A stretch of DNA of 64,000 bases from Polyporus tsugae (GCA_024305745.1 JAHRBS010000010.1:689501-753500); one strand, 5' to 3'. Positions 42,079 to 55,386 are shown, counted from the first letter of the stretch. Numbers and translations are program-made. Notes: generated by a model from the letters alone, not told the origin.

Positions 42079-43271
42079 AGGTAAAGACTATGTCCAAGTC
42101 GACTACGCGAGAAAGATCTAACACAAAAATGGGTATCCGATAGGTGTAACGTGGAGATATCGAAAGTACATGACTCGAGGCGATGACACAGTCCATTCTT
42201 GCAGCAATACTGAGGCTGCGACAGCAAAAACAAGCACATACGTTTCTCAGATGCACTTACCACGGCTGGGACTTTCTCTCATCCGCCGGTCTCATGATCC
42301 CCCTTCTCCGGCTCTCCGTCCAGTCCCCCGCCATACAAGTACTGCAAGTCACAAGGATATGTCTGCTGCAGTCACGACTGCCGATGGTCCACAACTATCG
42401 CATTCTCGAGTGGGACAAAATGTATGCCCGTATGGTCCTCGTTGAACAATCGATGCGTTTTGTCCACCGCATCCAGCCTTACGGTTACGCCGAGGATGTA
42501 TTGCACTGCGACGTATGCAATGGCTATGGTGGTGCCCCGTACCTCGTTATCCACGACGAACGCGACCATTCCCTCCTCGATCGACCTTACCCTTACGATC
42601 CTGCCTTTATTTTGCGGGTCGTAGGTGTCATATTTGCGGGGGTAATGGGAGGGGGGGTATGCGATACGCTTCGAGGGAAAGGGCACGGATTTTATCCCAC
42701 GGCAAGTGGTAGGATGACGATGTTGTAGAGGTCGATGTCAGGGTGGGTTGGGTGCCTGCCGTTTTGGTTCGGGTCCATCATGTCGCGGGCTCAAGCTGGC
42801 TCAAGTGGACTGCGGACTTACTTGGTTGCCGGTGACGATCGGCGCTTGGGAGGAGAAGCGCCGAAGACGGTTGCTGCCAGATCAACCACTACTTATTTAC
42901 ATACTACTGCTAGTACTACTAGTACTGCTTTACTACTAGCACTGTCCTACAGCCATCCCGTGCTTAGGCTTGTACTTGGCAGCGACTGGACTGGCCCTCC
43001 TCCGTTTCTCCTGCCCCACACGCCTCGGACACGGTTGTTGGAGTCGTTCGCAAGCGACCCCTCTTCCCCGGTTGTCCGTCTTCTCCACCTTCGTTCCCCC
43101 CCGTCTCACATCGACATCATTTCTTTTGACCCAGCACTGTCCCTTCCTGCTGTACTTGCTTTCAACTCCCTACGCCTGGCCTGACTTGTGTCCACCTCTC
43201 GTTGTTGCCCTATTCGATTCCCTTGTTGGCCCTGCGACCACCCCATACCCACCTAGACCTCCGCTTCAGCA
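42079..43271. other. Intergenic stretch, unassigned ORFs on both strands
   Basis: A plus-strand ORF (42183-42728, 181 codons) and a minus-strand ORF (42372-42686) overlap almost completely and neither shows a motif. On the minus strand ATG at about 42784 opens a short frame (MMDPNQNGRHPTHPDIDLYN) that could be a first exon joined to the 42372-42686 block, but I could not find a clean splice. From 43,050 on the sequence is pyrimidine-rich, as expected for the promoter and 5' UTR of the next gene. Confidence 0.3.
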
Positions 43272-46200
43272 ATGTCTGACGACTTAATACAACATCAAAT
43301 TCACGTCGACCATGCCTACCCCTCCGACGAAGAGCATTCCGTCCTCGAGGACGATTCAGATGGTGAGGACAGGGACCTCGACTACATGGACGACGATGAC
43401 GGCTCCTCCTCCCTCTCCATCCCAAACGAGTCCATCGACTTCGACCTTGTCTATGCTCTCCACAGCTTCGCTGCCACCGTCGAAGGCCAAGCAAACGTCG
43501 TAAAGGGCGATTCCCTCTTCTTGATGGATGACAGTAACAGCTATTGGTGGCTTGTCCGTGTCCTCAAGACCCAGGAAGTCGGTTACATCCCCGCCGAGAA
43601 CATTGAGACGCCCTTCGAGCGTTTGGCTAGGCTCAACAAACACCGCAACGTCGATGTATGTCCCCTCCCTCATCCATTTCTCATTGAGTTGTAATTATCA
43701 CTCGTCTCCCCCATCTCTTTCCCGCAATTTCTCTCCCTCGTTTGACCCTTCTGTGCTCTCGTCCTTGCCATCGCCGCTAGTTCGTCTGTTGTCGCCTGAT
43801 GTATGCATCATGTCGACTATACTTGGTCCTTGCTTCACCGTGTCCCATTTTTTTTGTTCCCTTCATCATTAATTTCGCGCATCTCAACGTAACTTCTGCA
43901 GCTCGCATCCGCTACCCAAGCCGAACTTCAGGAGACCCGTGACCGCCTCTACTCTTCCCGTACAGGCTCCAATCAGCCAAATACCCCTTCCCCCATACCC
44001 GGCCGCCAACCTTCCCAGAGTTCTAGACGCATTCACTTCAAACACTCTTTCGGCGTTCGTCGCTATGCACCTGCCATCTGGAACGACGACGAAGAAGAAG
44101 ACGAGGACATAGAGTGGGACGACGAGGATTATGAGGACGAGGACCCGGACCTTGCTGAGGAATGGGAGGAACGGGAACGCACCATCCGTGGTGAACAGGG
44201 CGTCGTGCAAGCCGGGGGCATGGAACCCGACGATGGTATGAGTTGGGAGGACGGCGCCGTCGAGGAGATGCAGCGCCAGCAGCAGCAGCAGCAGCCCCCT
44301 TCCGCCCCAATCCAGATCGACGACCGTTCCCGCCAACAAGGAGCCCCGCCTCAAAGCGCCGTCCAGCCTCAGCCTCTCCGCACTCAGCCCCCACGCGACA
44401 AACTCATCGTCATGCAGGACGAATCCGCACCTGCCGAGCCCATTTCGCCGAGCCGTACCATGGACCCTGCACAAGCGACGGAGACACGCAAGTTGAGCAT
44501 GACGCCACCGGTTGCCCGCGGGTCAGAATACGAAGCCCCTACGCAGAGTGGCCCACTGCTCCCCAGCGCGATCATGCAGCAGCAGTCGGACGAGCGCAAG
44601 CGCACTCGCGAGGAGATCGAGGCTTTGGAAGAAGCTACGCGCAAGAAGGCCAATCTCAACGTTGGCAGGCCCGCGAATGGGGCGCCGCAGGGCAAGGTTA
44701 CGTCCACCGTATCCGTCGGTGAGCAAGGGTCGACGGGCAAGCCGAGCGGGGCCAAACTGCGTAAGGAGCGGGATCGGGGGCACGACACGACGGACGACGA
44801 GAGCGGCAAAGATAAGGACAAGAAGAAAAAGAGCGGTGGCGTATTTGGCGGACTGTTCGGGCGGAAGAAGGACAAGGACAAGGGCAAGGACAAGTCAGAC
44901 ACCGGCAGTGCCTTGAGCGTCGACTCCCTCATCCGCGAGTCCGAGGAGTCTGGCCGGTCGCGCACGTCGCCGCTCGCCTCGCTTGAGAGTGTGTCCCCCG
45001 TCACGGCAAGTGCTCGTCAACAGCAACAACAGGCGATGATCACGCAGAAGAACTCCACGGACCCGAAACGTGCGATACAGCCTGTCGCTTCCCCAACCCA
45101 GTCCGACACTCAGGCTTTGCAGACGAGCCCTTCGCAGGAGGGTGCTATAGTCCAAGTTCAGCTCTCTCAACATGTCTCGCAGCTCCGGCAACGCGACCAA
45201 CAGCAACAAGCTCTCTACCAGCAGTACCTCAACCGATCGCCCGCATCGCCTCCGGAGGCGCAACCGTCCTACGGGCTCCAGTCTGCTTCCGCCGTCATGC
45301 AAGGTTCGATGTCCTTTAGCTCCTCCATAAGCTCCGCTTCCGGTCTTTCTGCGGGTGGCTCGCGTCCCCGTCCTGGCTCCTTGGTCCTCTCGCCTACTTC
45401 GATGGACGGACAGGGTGTCGGTCTCCCCGACCTCAGCGTTGTTCGGGTCTTTGCTGGAGACCACCTTCAGACCGAGGCAACCTTTAAGACGGTTCTTCTC
45501 AACAGCTCCACGACGGCATCGGACCTTGTCCGCCAAGCGATTCAGCGTTTCCGGCTCCCCGCAGGCGAAGACGAGAAGGAGTACTACCTCGCCATCAAAC
45601 AAGTGGAGGGCTCGTCTGCCGTCCTTCGTCCGGAGGAGAAGCCGCTGGGCGTCTTCGAGTCGCTCGTTGAGGCCGCCCTAGAACTCCCGAAAGTCAAGCG
45701 TAGCAGTGTGGGCAGTATCAGCTCCGTGGCGAGTAACCTCTCGATGCACCCGGCGATCAAGAAGTTGTCCATGAACGACTTCACGGACGACTCCCAGGTC
45801 AAGTTCTACCTGAACCGCCGCGGCCGTACCGACGAGAGTGTCGCCGAAGAGGGCGACGACACACTCCTTGCCGAGAGCGTTGAGGGAGATACTGAGTCTC
45901 TCCGCAGTCGTGCGCAATTCCTTTCTGTATCCACCTCCGGTGGTAACACCGTTCTCCCAGAACGCTTCAGCTCGCCCTCCTTCCGCTTTGGCTTGCAGCT
46001 CGTCGTTTATCCCGACGACCTTCCAGACGATATGGTGTTTGATCCTCAGACCGAGGCAATCGTCTTCAAGCACACCCTCCGTAACCGCCCGCAGGGGAAC
46101 CAAGCCCCGTCCCCTGGCATTAACCAGAACTTGCGCAAGAAAATCTTCGTCTTCCCGAAGAACATCACCGTTGCGGAAGTCATCGAACAAGGATTGGACC

Positions 46201-47790
46201 GATTTGGTATCCCAGAGGGCGTCGTGGACGGAGGAGACGAGGTTGAGGATAAGCAGACCAAGCGGAGAAGCTCCTCGCGTGTCCGGTATGGTCTGGCTGT
46301 CGAGGTCAACGACAAAGGTACAAGTTCCATCACGTTACCCGTTCACTTCGTACTCATGCTGAATACCCAGAACGCGAGCTCGCTCCTTCGAGCAAAGTCA
46401 TTGATGCTTACCCACGTCCGCCTGCATATCGTCAGGTCGACCGTAGATTCAGTGACAGCAAACGAAGGTCCATCGACTCTGCCCAGTTAGTTTTGGGCTC
46501 TTCTGACGACGTCCGCCCCGACGATCCTGTTTTCATCCTCCGTCGCGCTGTCGCATACCGCATCTCATCTTCACGCCATCGCTCGTCGGCACCTCTCGAT
46601 GAGCTCGCATTGCAACAGCTCCGGGAGTCTGTCGCCAGCTCGAGCACGGCATCCGATACGACCGCTCAGGAAGAACCCAAGCGCCAGATGTCCAAACAAG
46701 AGCTGATAGCGGCTCAGCGTGCTGCTACTCGGGCAAATCAGCGTGCCATTCTCTCCGCGCAGGCAAACTCTGTCCGCGGTTTGGATGTCCTCCTGCCAAG
46801 TAACGCCATGATCCGCAGCTCTCGCTACGAGGTCGACGACAGGATGCGCTACTCGTATGTGGAACCCGATGGCGAAACATATGACATCAGCGATATCGTC
46901 GAGAAAGAGTGGCGGAACGAGGTTGGGCCCCCAGGGACCAAGTCCACTCCCAGTGGTGACGATTTACTCCACGGAGTCCTCGCTCATGGCAAGGACGGCT
47001 TGGGCGCTAAGCTCGACCGGGTTCTCAGCAAGATCAAGCACGAGAAGTCGTCGGGCAGGGCGCCGGTGTCGCAGCCTTCCGCTGACCAAGGGCTCAACTC
47101 CTCCCGGAGCAGCACCGACTCAGCTTACTCTGCTGCTGGGACCGTTCAAGAAATGTCATCCTCGCGAACAGCCACTCCTACCGCGCGCGATGCTGCTAGG
47201 TCTCACTCGGTGGCTGCAAGCAGTCAACGTGGTGGTTCACCCTCTGTCTCTAGGTTGTCCAGTTATCGCACCGCCAGCCCTGGGGAGTCGGACGTGTTCC
47301 GCGTGAATACCGCGACCCCGACTACTAGCAGCCGCAACAATCGCGGTTACCCTGTCCCACATGAACGGCAGTCCTCCCTTGCGTCTGCGATGTCTGACTA
47401 CAGGACCGCTACGCCGTCGTCGCCGCCGGCAGCGGGTGGCGTGGCGATACCGGTTCCCAAGGTGGAGAAACCCAAATTGATCCTCCCGAAAAACGATTTC
47501 GGCCTGAACGAGATGATGGCGGTCATCGAGATGCGCGCTTCGCTGAACAAGAAGCTTCCTGAGCACAAACCGCTGGATCCGGTCGAAGAGATGTTGTTCG
47601 GGAAGCCGATCGAATGCCACACCCTGCACCCCGAAATCAGGAACATCTACGCTAGCACTTTCAGGCAGTTGGAGGAGATGGATCAGGTACGTCTTCAGGG
47701 CAACGATCCGTTAGTTTTCGTAGTAGCTCACAGTTAATTGTTTTGCAGGCTCTGGATGAACTTCTGCAACAGGCAGTCCACGTCCATTGA
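43272..47790 (+). CDS. SH3 and Ras-association domain protein (Tea4/Bud14-like SH3)
   Basis: Probably a cortical scaffold for polarity or signalling. Four exons (introns 43656-43901, 46318-46370, 47687-47748) give 1,385 residues. After an acidic start an SH3 domain follows (VYALHSFAATVEGQANVVKG, WWLVRVLKTQEVGYIPAENI). Then comes a long disordered region with EDEDPDLAEEWEERERTIRG, poly-Gln and a Lys/Asp-rich block (DKDKKKKSGG). A ubiquitin-like Ras-association domain is suggested by VVRVFAGDHLQTEATFKTVL, YYLAIKQVEG and SQVKFYLNRR. A second, similar region lies around VYPDDLPDDMVFDP and KKIFVFPKNITVAEVIEQGL. The C-terminus is Ser-rich and ends in a short exon (ALDELLQQAVHVH). The SH3 position resembles Tea4/Bud14, but the RA-like regions are not part of those yeast proteins, so orthology is uncertain. 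Confidence 0.8.
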
Positions 47791-48350
47791 GGCGTCGACG
47801 CTATACTTATGTGTTCTTGTATGCATGTTACAGTTGCTATGTGTGTTTAGTTTTTGTGTGGATAATTGGGACAACTTGAACTACCGGCCGGCTGGTCATA
47901 CACATTCACGTCATCGCGTAGACAACTCGACTTGTTTTCTCGATCGCTGATCGCATGGCCCCAGTCTCGTCAGCTCTCTTGCCAGCCCTCTCGAACCTTT
48001 GCGAGCCCCCCCCCCCCCCCCGCCGACGCGTCAAGACCATGTGCTCTAAGCCGGTCCGGCAGGGGACCCGTTAGCCGTCCAACCGCTCCTTCTCAACGGC
48101 GTTTCCCCTTGGTCCTGCAGTTTTCCTCCTCGTTAAGACAACTCGCCAGCCAGGAGAGCATAAGGCTCGTAGACTTCTTTCCAACTACTCTTTTATATTG
48201 CGCTTTTGCAACGCAATTTTCACCTTTTCACCATCACCTGGGGTGTGTAACGTGGGACGCGGTGATCCGCGTAATCCAAAACAATAACATGCGTGCAGTA
48301 AAGCAAGAGTGAACGAAATCCCCAACCCAATAATGATATGTACGTGTATG
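47791..48350. other. Convergent intergenic region with a poly-C tract
   Basis: The region between the 3' ends of the SH3/RA gene and MED14. It contains a run of about 17 C at 48006-48020 and a pyrimidine-rich stretch. The ORF 47866-48312 is most likely a chance frame. I see no RNA gene. Confidence 0.4.
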
Positions 48351-51300
48351 CTACGAGTGTGGTCGTTGCGTCTGTGCTAACTTTGCGAACACCCGTTCAT
48401 ATAATCGCCTCCCCACCACCCGGACGGCCGCAATATCGCAAATGACCCCGATATCAATCGGGGCGAACTGGCCCTTCACGCCCTGCGCGACAGCGTCCTT
48501 GATCGCCTCCGCGACCAGCGCCCGGAAGTCCGGTATGGCCTGCAGCGCACCCGTGTTCGCCAAAGAGGTCGTCCTCGAGGGCCCAGGTGCACCCGGTCGC
48601 CGCACGACGCGTAAGTCCGCCGTGCCTTCGTCGAACAGCGTATGATATCCGTCGAGAATGACGACACGCGCGCCCGTCATTAACCTGAAGTCGAGAGCGT
48701 GGTGGAGGTCGCCGTACAGGACGCGGAACCACCCCGCGGACTTGGCGAACGTATCGACGAGGTGGCCCTGCCGCGCGGCCTGGACGCGGATGTCCTCGAG
48801 CTCCGCGACGATGGGCAGGGTCTCGCGTAGGAGGGAGACGAGGCGGTGGAGGGCGGTAGAGAGCTTCCCGTGGCCGAGGAGGTCACAGAGATAGAGCTCT
48901 GCATCTTCGTGGGGATTGTGGAGCGCGTCGAGCTCGCCGTCAACTTGCATGGGGTCGTCGTTGGGCACGCGGGAGAAACGAAGGTGGTAGGAGGAGCGGT
49001 TGGTGGCGAGCTGGTCTGTGCAGGTGAGGGAGACGGTATAGTTGTCGGCGTAGGCGAACTCGACGGTCTGGAGGTCGAACGAGATGAGGCGGATGTCTGT
49101 CCACAGGTATTTCGCGGACATTTGTGCGACTACGAGATTAGATTAGCATGAGGGAAAGTGGATAGGAAAACGCAATATCAAGAACGGACCTTCACGCGCG
49201 ATGACGACCATCTTTGACACACGTGCCCATTCCTCCAGGAACTCGTCGACGCACTTGTCGACATTGTCAGACAGAAAGGAAACGATAGCTTCCCTCGTAT
49301 CGTAGATGATACGCTTCGACGGTCGGATGACCGTGCTCCCGCTTGCGCGCTTCCCTATAGGCTGCTGCCCATACTTCAGCTTGACGCAGGTGACGACCTT
49401 CGCGGTGTCGTTCGACCACCAGTTGAGTGGGATAACTCGGATGTTCGGCATCGCAGCTTCGGCGGCAGGCGCACCAGACAGGATGTCCGACGACTGCACA
49501 CAGAGCGCTGGGATAGTCCGTGCCAGGGAAGATTGGACGTTCCCAAACTCGGGAAGGGAGGAAGCCGTCGAGTTGACGTGGATATAAGGGATACCGCGCA
49601 GCTTGAACTGCTGCTCCACCTTGGTGTAAGCGACTCGCGCGCTGGGGATACTCGTTAGGGAACCAATCTTACGAACGCATGGAAGCCGAAACTCACCAGC
49701 AGTAGGCATACAGCTCCCGCAGGACGTTCGTCTCCAAACGGAAACTAGTGGGATACTGCTCTCCGCTCAGGCCGGCTCGTCCTGGACCATCCTCGCGTTT
49801 CCGTTTCTGGCCCACAACGCCGTCCAGCCCCACACCACCTTCCACCGTGACCTCGTCGCCATAGATTCGACGAACATTGAGCCAACCGATGTCCTCCATG
49901 ACAAGATCGTGGTTCATAGAATGCTCGACCTCCTTCACACTGATAAGCGCATACCGGAAGTCCTGGTCGGTTATGACGAGCACAAGGTAGTGGGTCGAGA
50001 AGTTGCCCAGCTGAATATAGACCTGGCCTTGAGCATCCTGTCCGAACTTCTTCATTTCTGCGTAGCGTACGGGCAATTAGCTCGGACGACCGAGCCCAAC
50101 GGGCAAACTCACCATCTGCAGAGAAATTTCGTGTCCGGAAACTCTGCAATCCAAGGTACTGCACCTTCTGCTCTGCAAGATCGGTGATCGTCTGATGAAC
50201 CAAACATGAGAAAGTCGTTAGTGCGGCACGCAAGTTAATTTTACTCACCGCGTTCCGTAAGAGGACAAGCGCCTGCGGAAGCATGAAAGGCGAGTCCTGG
50301 AGTCGCTGCGTAATCGCGGCGAAACGGGGCCCACGACCAGCAGCAGCGAGGTCGCCGGTGTCACGAAGAGTCAGTCGTCCTGTCCGGGGGTCGACGGTCA
50401 CGATGACGACCTCGTCTGTGCACAGGTGCACTCGCAACGAAGGCGCGCCTTCTGCTCGACGGAATGAATACGACTTCCAAGACAAGGCATACGCGAGTTC
50501 TCACCGTTGGACACGAATGTGACCTCCCCCCGCCGCGAGAAGATGTTGCGCGTGACCATCCCACGCTGTAGCTGAGCTTGGAAGAACTTCATGACGCCTT
50601 CTGTATGACGTCGGATGACCTTGCGAAGTAAGCTTTCGAGATCGAGCTCCTCCGGATCCTGTACACGAACCATCGCCGTTAACTCTGGGCCTATTTGACA
50701 AGGGGATTGCCACGAATGGGCAATGGGCCACGTACAATCTGCAGCTGTCCTGGCAGCATGAACATGTCCTCAGACGCGGGGGTGACACCGAGCGCGCCGG
50801 CTTCGGGCTCCCACCGGACGTCGAAGCGCATGTTCTCGACCTCGTCTGACGGCACAGTCCCGTCGAGCTTTGACCGCGCCTGCAGCTCGGCCAGGACACG
50901 TGCCCGAGGGGAGCGCATAGCCTTCCGACCTGTCTTTTCCTTGACTTGGACAATGGAGATGATGAGCTTGCCGCCGAGCGTGGGCAGAGGTTTCTGTTGT
51001 GGCGGACGCTTTTGATTGGGTGGTGGTGGTTTCCGTACCCAATAATGCACGACCATCGTCTGGCGGTTGTTTGACATCTCGACGTTCATGTACTCGGCCC
51101 AACCTAATGAGCGCATGCGCTCGGCCTGTATGGATTTAGAACGGCCTCCTGTAGGTTTAAACTTTGTTTACCGACCTGGTACCACAAGATCTCAAGCTGA
51201 TATGACAGAGACATCATCTCTGGAGTTATGCTGCGTTCACTGACCGGAATGGTGCAATAATATTGGTAGCACTTACGGAGGAAGTTGAACACGCGGACCA

Positions 51301-52586
51301 GAGGGGCATCAACCATCCCCTCTGGAAGCTGTGGTCGTGGTGGCGGTTCGACGCCTGGTGGAGGAGGCTCATCCGGAGGTAGATAGAACGCGAGGCGCGC
51401 ATCCGCTTCATCCGTGATGTTGCGTTTCAACACACCGGAAGGAGTCCGAGGAAACTCTGTCAGAGTGAGGATGGGACTGACCGGATAAGTATCAGGAAAC
51501 TTACCTTGCATCCCTGTCTGGTCACCGCCGACAGTGAACAAAAAGGTGACATTTACGAAAAACCACCCGGTATTACCAGCGGCGCCTTGTAAGCATAGTG
51601 ACAACTCGAATAACTTGGGAGCAGTGAAGAACACCCTTCCGCCACCTGCGCGTCAGCGGCCGTGAGGTGAGAAACTCTTTCAAGAGTGTTGCAGCTTACC
51701 TATTCGATACTGCGACATTTCCCAAGGAACGATTTCCGACATTCGAAGACGGTATCGCATGGCATCCTCAATGTCGGCAAAAGTTCTAGAGACTTCGTCA
51801 TCCGTTAAGGGGGTTGGAGGAACGATGAGTTCCTATGTTGGCATTGCTGTTGGAATTCTAGATATCTATCCCAGAAGACAAGACCTACCTTGATACACGA
51901 TGGTAATCGCCGGTATGTACCGGTCGTTAACACATCCAAAGAGGTCAAGAGGTCATGATTTCGTAGTCTGCGTGCATGTTAGCTAGCCAGCACCATTGAT
52001 AGGCTACAAGACTATCGCTTGTTCAGAGCGTAGACGTACATACCTTGCTGGGTCCAGGGCGTCTCGACCATACTTTAATGCCATGATTGCATCCTCGAAC
52101 TGCTGGTTCTGGTCCATAAGGAACGCGGTGATGTTCTAAACATATTGATGAGTACAAGAAAGGCCTCAACATGGAGGAATGGACGGACCATGGCTTTCTG
52201 AACTACTGCAGCATCGCGGGACCACTTGGCGATCGCATAGAGCTTCACGACTTGACGCTTCATTCTGATGACCCAGTCTGCGACAGAACGCTTTCGAGCA
52301 GCGTCAGACATGGTGGGCATACTGCCACAGTCACAGACCAGATGAGGGATGCAACATGGGTCCTATCGGCGTAGCGCACTCACGTTTCGGCCATCTCGAC
52401 GAGCTCGGCATACATTGCCTGCGCAAGCCTGGAGACGAGCTCTCCGAGGGGTAGCTGGTCATCCATAACCAGCGGGAGTTCTGTCTCGAGTTGCTCGAGC
52501 GATGGTTGGTGTGGTTCGGCGTTGCCATTCTGAAGAGGTAGATGGGCAGTGCCATTAAGGAAGTGGCCGTTGACGGCTGTGTCCAT
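48351..52586 (-). CDS. MED14: Mediator complex subunit 14 (Rgr1)
   Basis: Architectural backbone that links the head, middle and tail of Mediator. A multi-exon gene whose coding blocks read in order: LPLGELVSRLAQAMYAELVE (start, ATG 52586), RKRSVADWVIRMKRQVVKLY with AIAKWSRDAAVVQKAM, ITAFLMDQNQQFEDAIMALK, RLPSCIKELIVPPTPLTDDE, then WFFVNVTFLFTVGGDQTG, LGWAEYMNVEMSNNRQTMVV, LFRKVI-like blocks near 50600, VYIQLGNFSTHYLVLVITDQ and a last exon ending VFAKLAQTQRPHS. The N-terminal segment is the diagnostic MED14 domain. Exon borders in the middle part (49700-51900) were not all fixed; I estimate roughly 1,100 residues. The 5' side is purine-rich on the plus strand (52630-52695), i.e. a pyrimidine tract upstream of the start. 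It is divergent from the antiporter gene. Confidence 0.92.
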
Positions 52587-52773
52587 GGGAGTAGGTCGTC
52601 AGAGGGAGTTATACCATGGACAGCGCGCAGGGAGGAGAGGGAGGAGAGTGAGGAGGGGAGAGAACGAGGGCGGAGGGAGAGAGTAGGGGAAATCCGAAAG
52701 AGCGAGAGCAAGACGCGGATTCGAAACTAAGTAACTTGCGCGCGTGAGCCACCGTCGCGCGCGCTGGCCCACA

Positions 52774-52800
52774 GGCGCCTATTGGTGGAAGATAGGCGCC
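52774..52800. promoter_or_regulatory. Palindrome with an inverted CCAAT box in a divergent promoter
   Basis: GGCGCCTAT (52774-52782) faces ATAGGCGCC (52792-52800) as a perfect 9-bp inverted repeat. ATTGG (a CCAAT box on the other strand) overlaps its edge at 52781-52785. It lies in the 316-bp gap between MED14 and the antiporter. Just downstream (about 52815-52850) is a short tandem run of CTTCAAG units. A regulatory role is inferred from place and symmetry. Confidence 0.4.
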
Positions 52801-52902
52801 GGGAAGCGTTGGTCTTCAAGCTTACTTAGCTTCAAGCTTCAAGCTTCAAGTTCCACTCGCGATTGCAGAGGCCAAGTGCGTCAACTTGAATAGGGACGTT
52901 GG

Positions 52903-54857
52903 ATGCAAGCTCTCTCTTACCAACAACCGTCCCTAGCTCACCTTTTGGTTCTTGGGTCGTTTCTCTATGTTTTGAACGTCGCTCGTGTAATCGCAGATCA
53001 CCTCTTCTATGCTGGCTTGGTCGCCGAGATCGCTCTCGGCATCATCTATGGTTCCCCACTCGCCAACATCCTGCCTATCGTATGGGAAACCACATTCACT
53101 GCCCTAGGCTACCTCGGTTTGATTCTTGTCGTGTTTGAAGGCATGTATCTCCGCTCTTCTTTCTTCTCGCTGATAGTACTGACCTATGATGATCCCCACT
53201 GGCAGGCGGGCTCTCTACTAATCTTCCTGTCCTCCTATCCAACCTTCCTTTGTCAATCTTATGCGCGGTGACAGGAATCGCTGCACCCATCGCGCTGTCC
53301 TTTGCGCTTCTAGACGCCGCTTTTAACTACAAACCTCTCGAGGCATTCGCCGCCGGAGCAGCCTTGTCATCCACTAGCCTCGGTACCACCTTGGCTGCCC
53401 TGAACAGTGTAACGAAAAACATGGCCGTCTCCGTGTGCGTGTCCACACCAAGCCTACTCGATGGCACCCACACTACCACTCCCCGCTCAACGCCAGACGA
53501 CACGGATCCAATCGCGCGTACCCTGCTCCAGGAAAACCAGACACCCCTCCAACATTCTCGCATCGGCACTATCCTCGTCAGCGCTGCAATCATAGCCGAT
53601 GTCGTCGGCCTCGTCATAGCCTCTCTCATCCCAACTCTCGCCTCCGTTGACTCGGACCCACCTGGTGATAACCACGGCAATCTCGCCTGGACCATCGTCC
53701 GGTCCTTGCTCTCGTCCTTCCTAATAGCAGCGATTGCCTCTATTGTCTCTCGATTTGTCCTACGCCCAATCTTCCGGTATCGCGCGGTCGGTGAGCGGTG
53801 GTGTGCCCCAACGCGTGAAGGGAAACCTTGGGGGGCTTTTGCTCTCAGCAAAGAGGGTAGTGGGTGGGGAACCTCGGAACACTCGGACGCAGTGAAGCTG
53901 TGCATCATGGTTGTAACGCTTAGCGGGATGGCCGCGATTGCGAATTGTGAGTCATGGCCTATGATTTCATAGGGAGTGCATGCGTTGACTGTGCCTTCCC
54001 AGACACTGATACGAGCGTACTGTACGGCGCATACATCGCCGGTCTCGTCCTAACATATATTTCCCAACCCGCACCGCGAGAAGACTTCAACGAGTCAGCG
54101 GAGGAGCTCTCATTCGAGCGGACCTTCCGCCGGACAATAGGACCCCTGCAGGCCAACCTCCTTCTGCCACTTTTCTTCGCCAGCATCGGCTTTGCCATCG
54201 TGAGTGGACCAATATTTGAGGAACTGGCATGGGCAGCATTGACATTTGGATCTCTAGCCATTCCTTGATCTATGGCGCCCTTCCGTGATTTGGCGCGGCA
54301 TTGTCTACTCGGTGCTCATGACTCTCGCAAAACTAACTGTAGGCTTGCCCATCTTGCTATACCCTGTCGTGCTTTCGTTTGTCCACACGACACATAAGAC
54401 TCTGCGTCGGCTTGTCTCTCAGCTAGGCACCAAGATCTCTCGGCTTCTGCACCTTGTTATTTCTCGCTTCTTGGGTCGAAATCCTCCGCGTTCGGCACCT
54501 ACCGTACCGCCTCCGAGCGCCCCAGACAACACATACACCGATAAAGAGAATAAGGATAGCCGTGCTAGTAGGCTTCTTGGCGTGTCTCAAGAGTCAATGT
54601 CAGGAAACGTCGCCACCTCAATCCCAGCTGCAGTCTTCATCGGCGTGGCGATGGTGTCGCGGGGAGAGATTGGGCTCCTGATTGCCCAGCTGGCCCGGGG
54701 AAACGACTCGGGGGGCGGGCAACGGGGGCTCTTGGGCGACGAGGCATTCTCTGTGTGCATCTGGGCAATCCTGCTCTGCACACTCGTCGGACCAATCGGG
54801 ACTGGGATTGTTGTCGGACGATGGGGATCCAAAGTGACATTGACTCTGTGGGCATGA
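52903..54857 (+). CDS. CPA2-family cation/proton antiporter
   Basis: Multi-pass membrane protein of the monovalent cation:proton antiporter-2 (Kef/NHA-like) family, exchanging K+ or Na+ for H+. Four exons (introns 53141-53205, 53947-54002, 54200-54257) give 591 residues. Hydrophobic segments start with HLLVLGSFLYVLNVARVIAD, then AGLVAEIALGIIYGSPLANI and LGYLGLILVVFEGGLSTNL (the conserved glycine-rich turn). AAGAALSSTSLGTTLAAL and SAAIIADVVGLVIASLIP carry the ion-site region with its Asp. SVLYGAYIAGLVLTYI and NLLLPLFFASIGFAI follow, and VAMVSRGEIGLLIAQLA is a typical late helix. Intron 1 appears to use a GC donor (AAG|GCATGT). Substrate and membrane (plasma membrane, vacuole or Golgi) cannot be told from sequence. 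Confidence 0.88.
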
Positions 54858-55386
54858 GCAAGGTGAGTGGCATGCCCATTTTTGCAGGGCGTTGAGTAGA
54901 CGCTGACGTCATTGGCTTGGTGGCACTGACAGTAATATTCGAAGCTAGAGTCGATTGTCGTCGCGCCCCCGCTCTCCCAGTACGCCCGAGCGACTCGGTG
55001 GGGGCACGGGATGCCATATACTCATGTCCACGAGTATCTTAACCGCCGTCCGTCCGTATCCTCCTCGTCAGACACGTGCAGCTCGCTGCGGGATCCAAAG
55101 GGATCAATGGATCTAGGAGTTAGATCCGGTCGCTCGTATTTTGAAGGCGGCTTGTACATTGATATACACCTCCCATTTGGCGAGATGGGTGCTGTCCACT
55201 TGAAGACTCGGCTAGCACTAGTACGTGGAGGGACTTCCAACGGATCGGGGACAATTCTAATTCTTGTATGAACGGTGATGATTGTATATCTATTAAATGC
55301 ACGGATCCGTTTGCGTTCTAGAATACACTCTAGCACCATGGTGTGATATGATTTGAAGTCCCAGAAGGATGCACGTTAGGAAGTCA

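Noticed and set aside
42183..42728. Plus-strand ORF of 181 codons between GRC3 and the SH3/RA gene
   Set aside because: No motif, overlaps an equally long minus-strand frame, and the start lies in the GRC3 3' flank; kept only as unassigned sequence.
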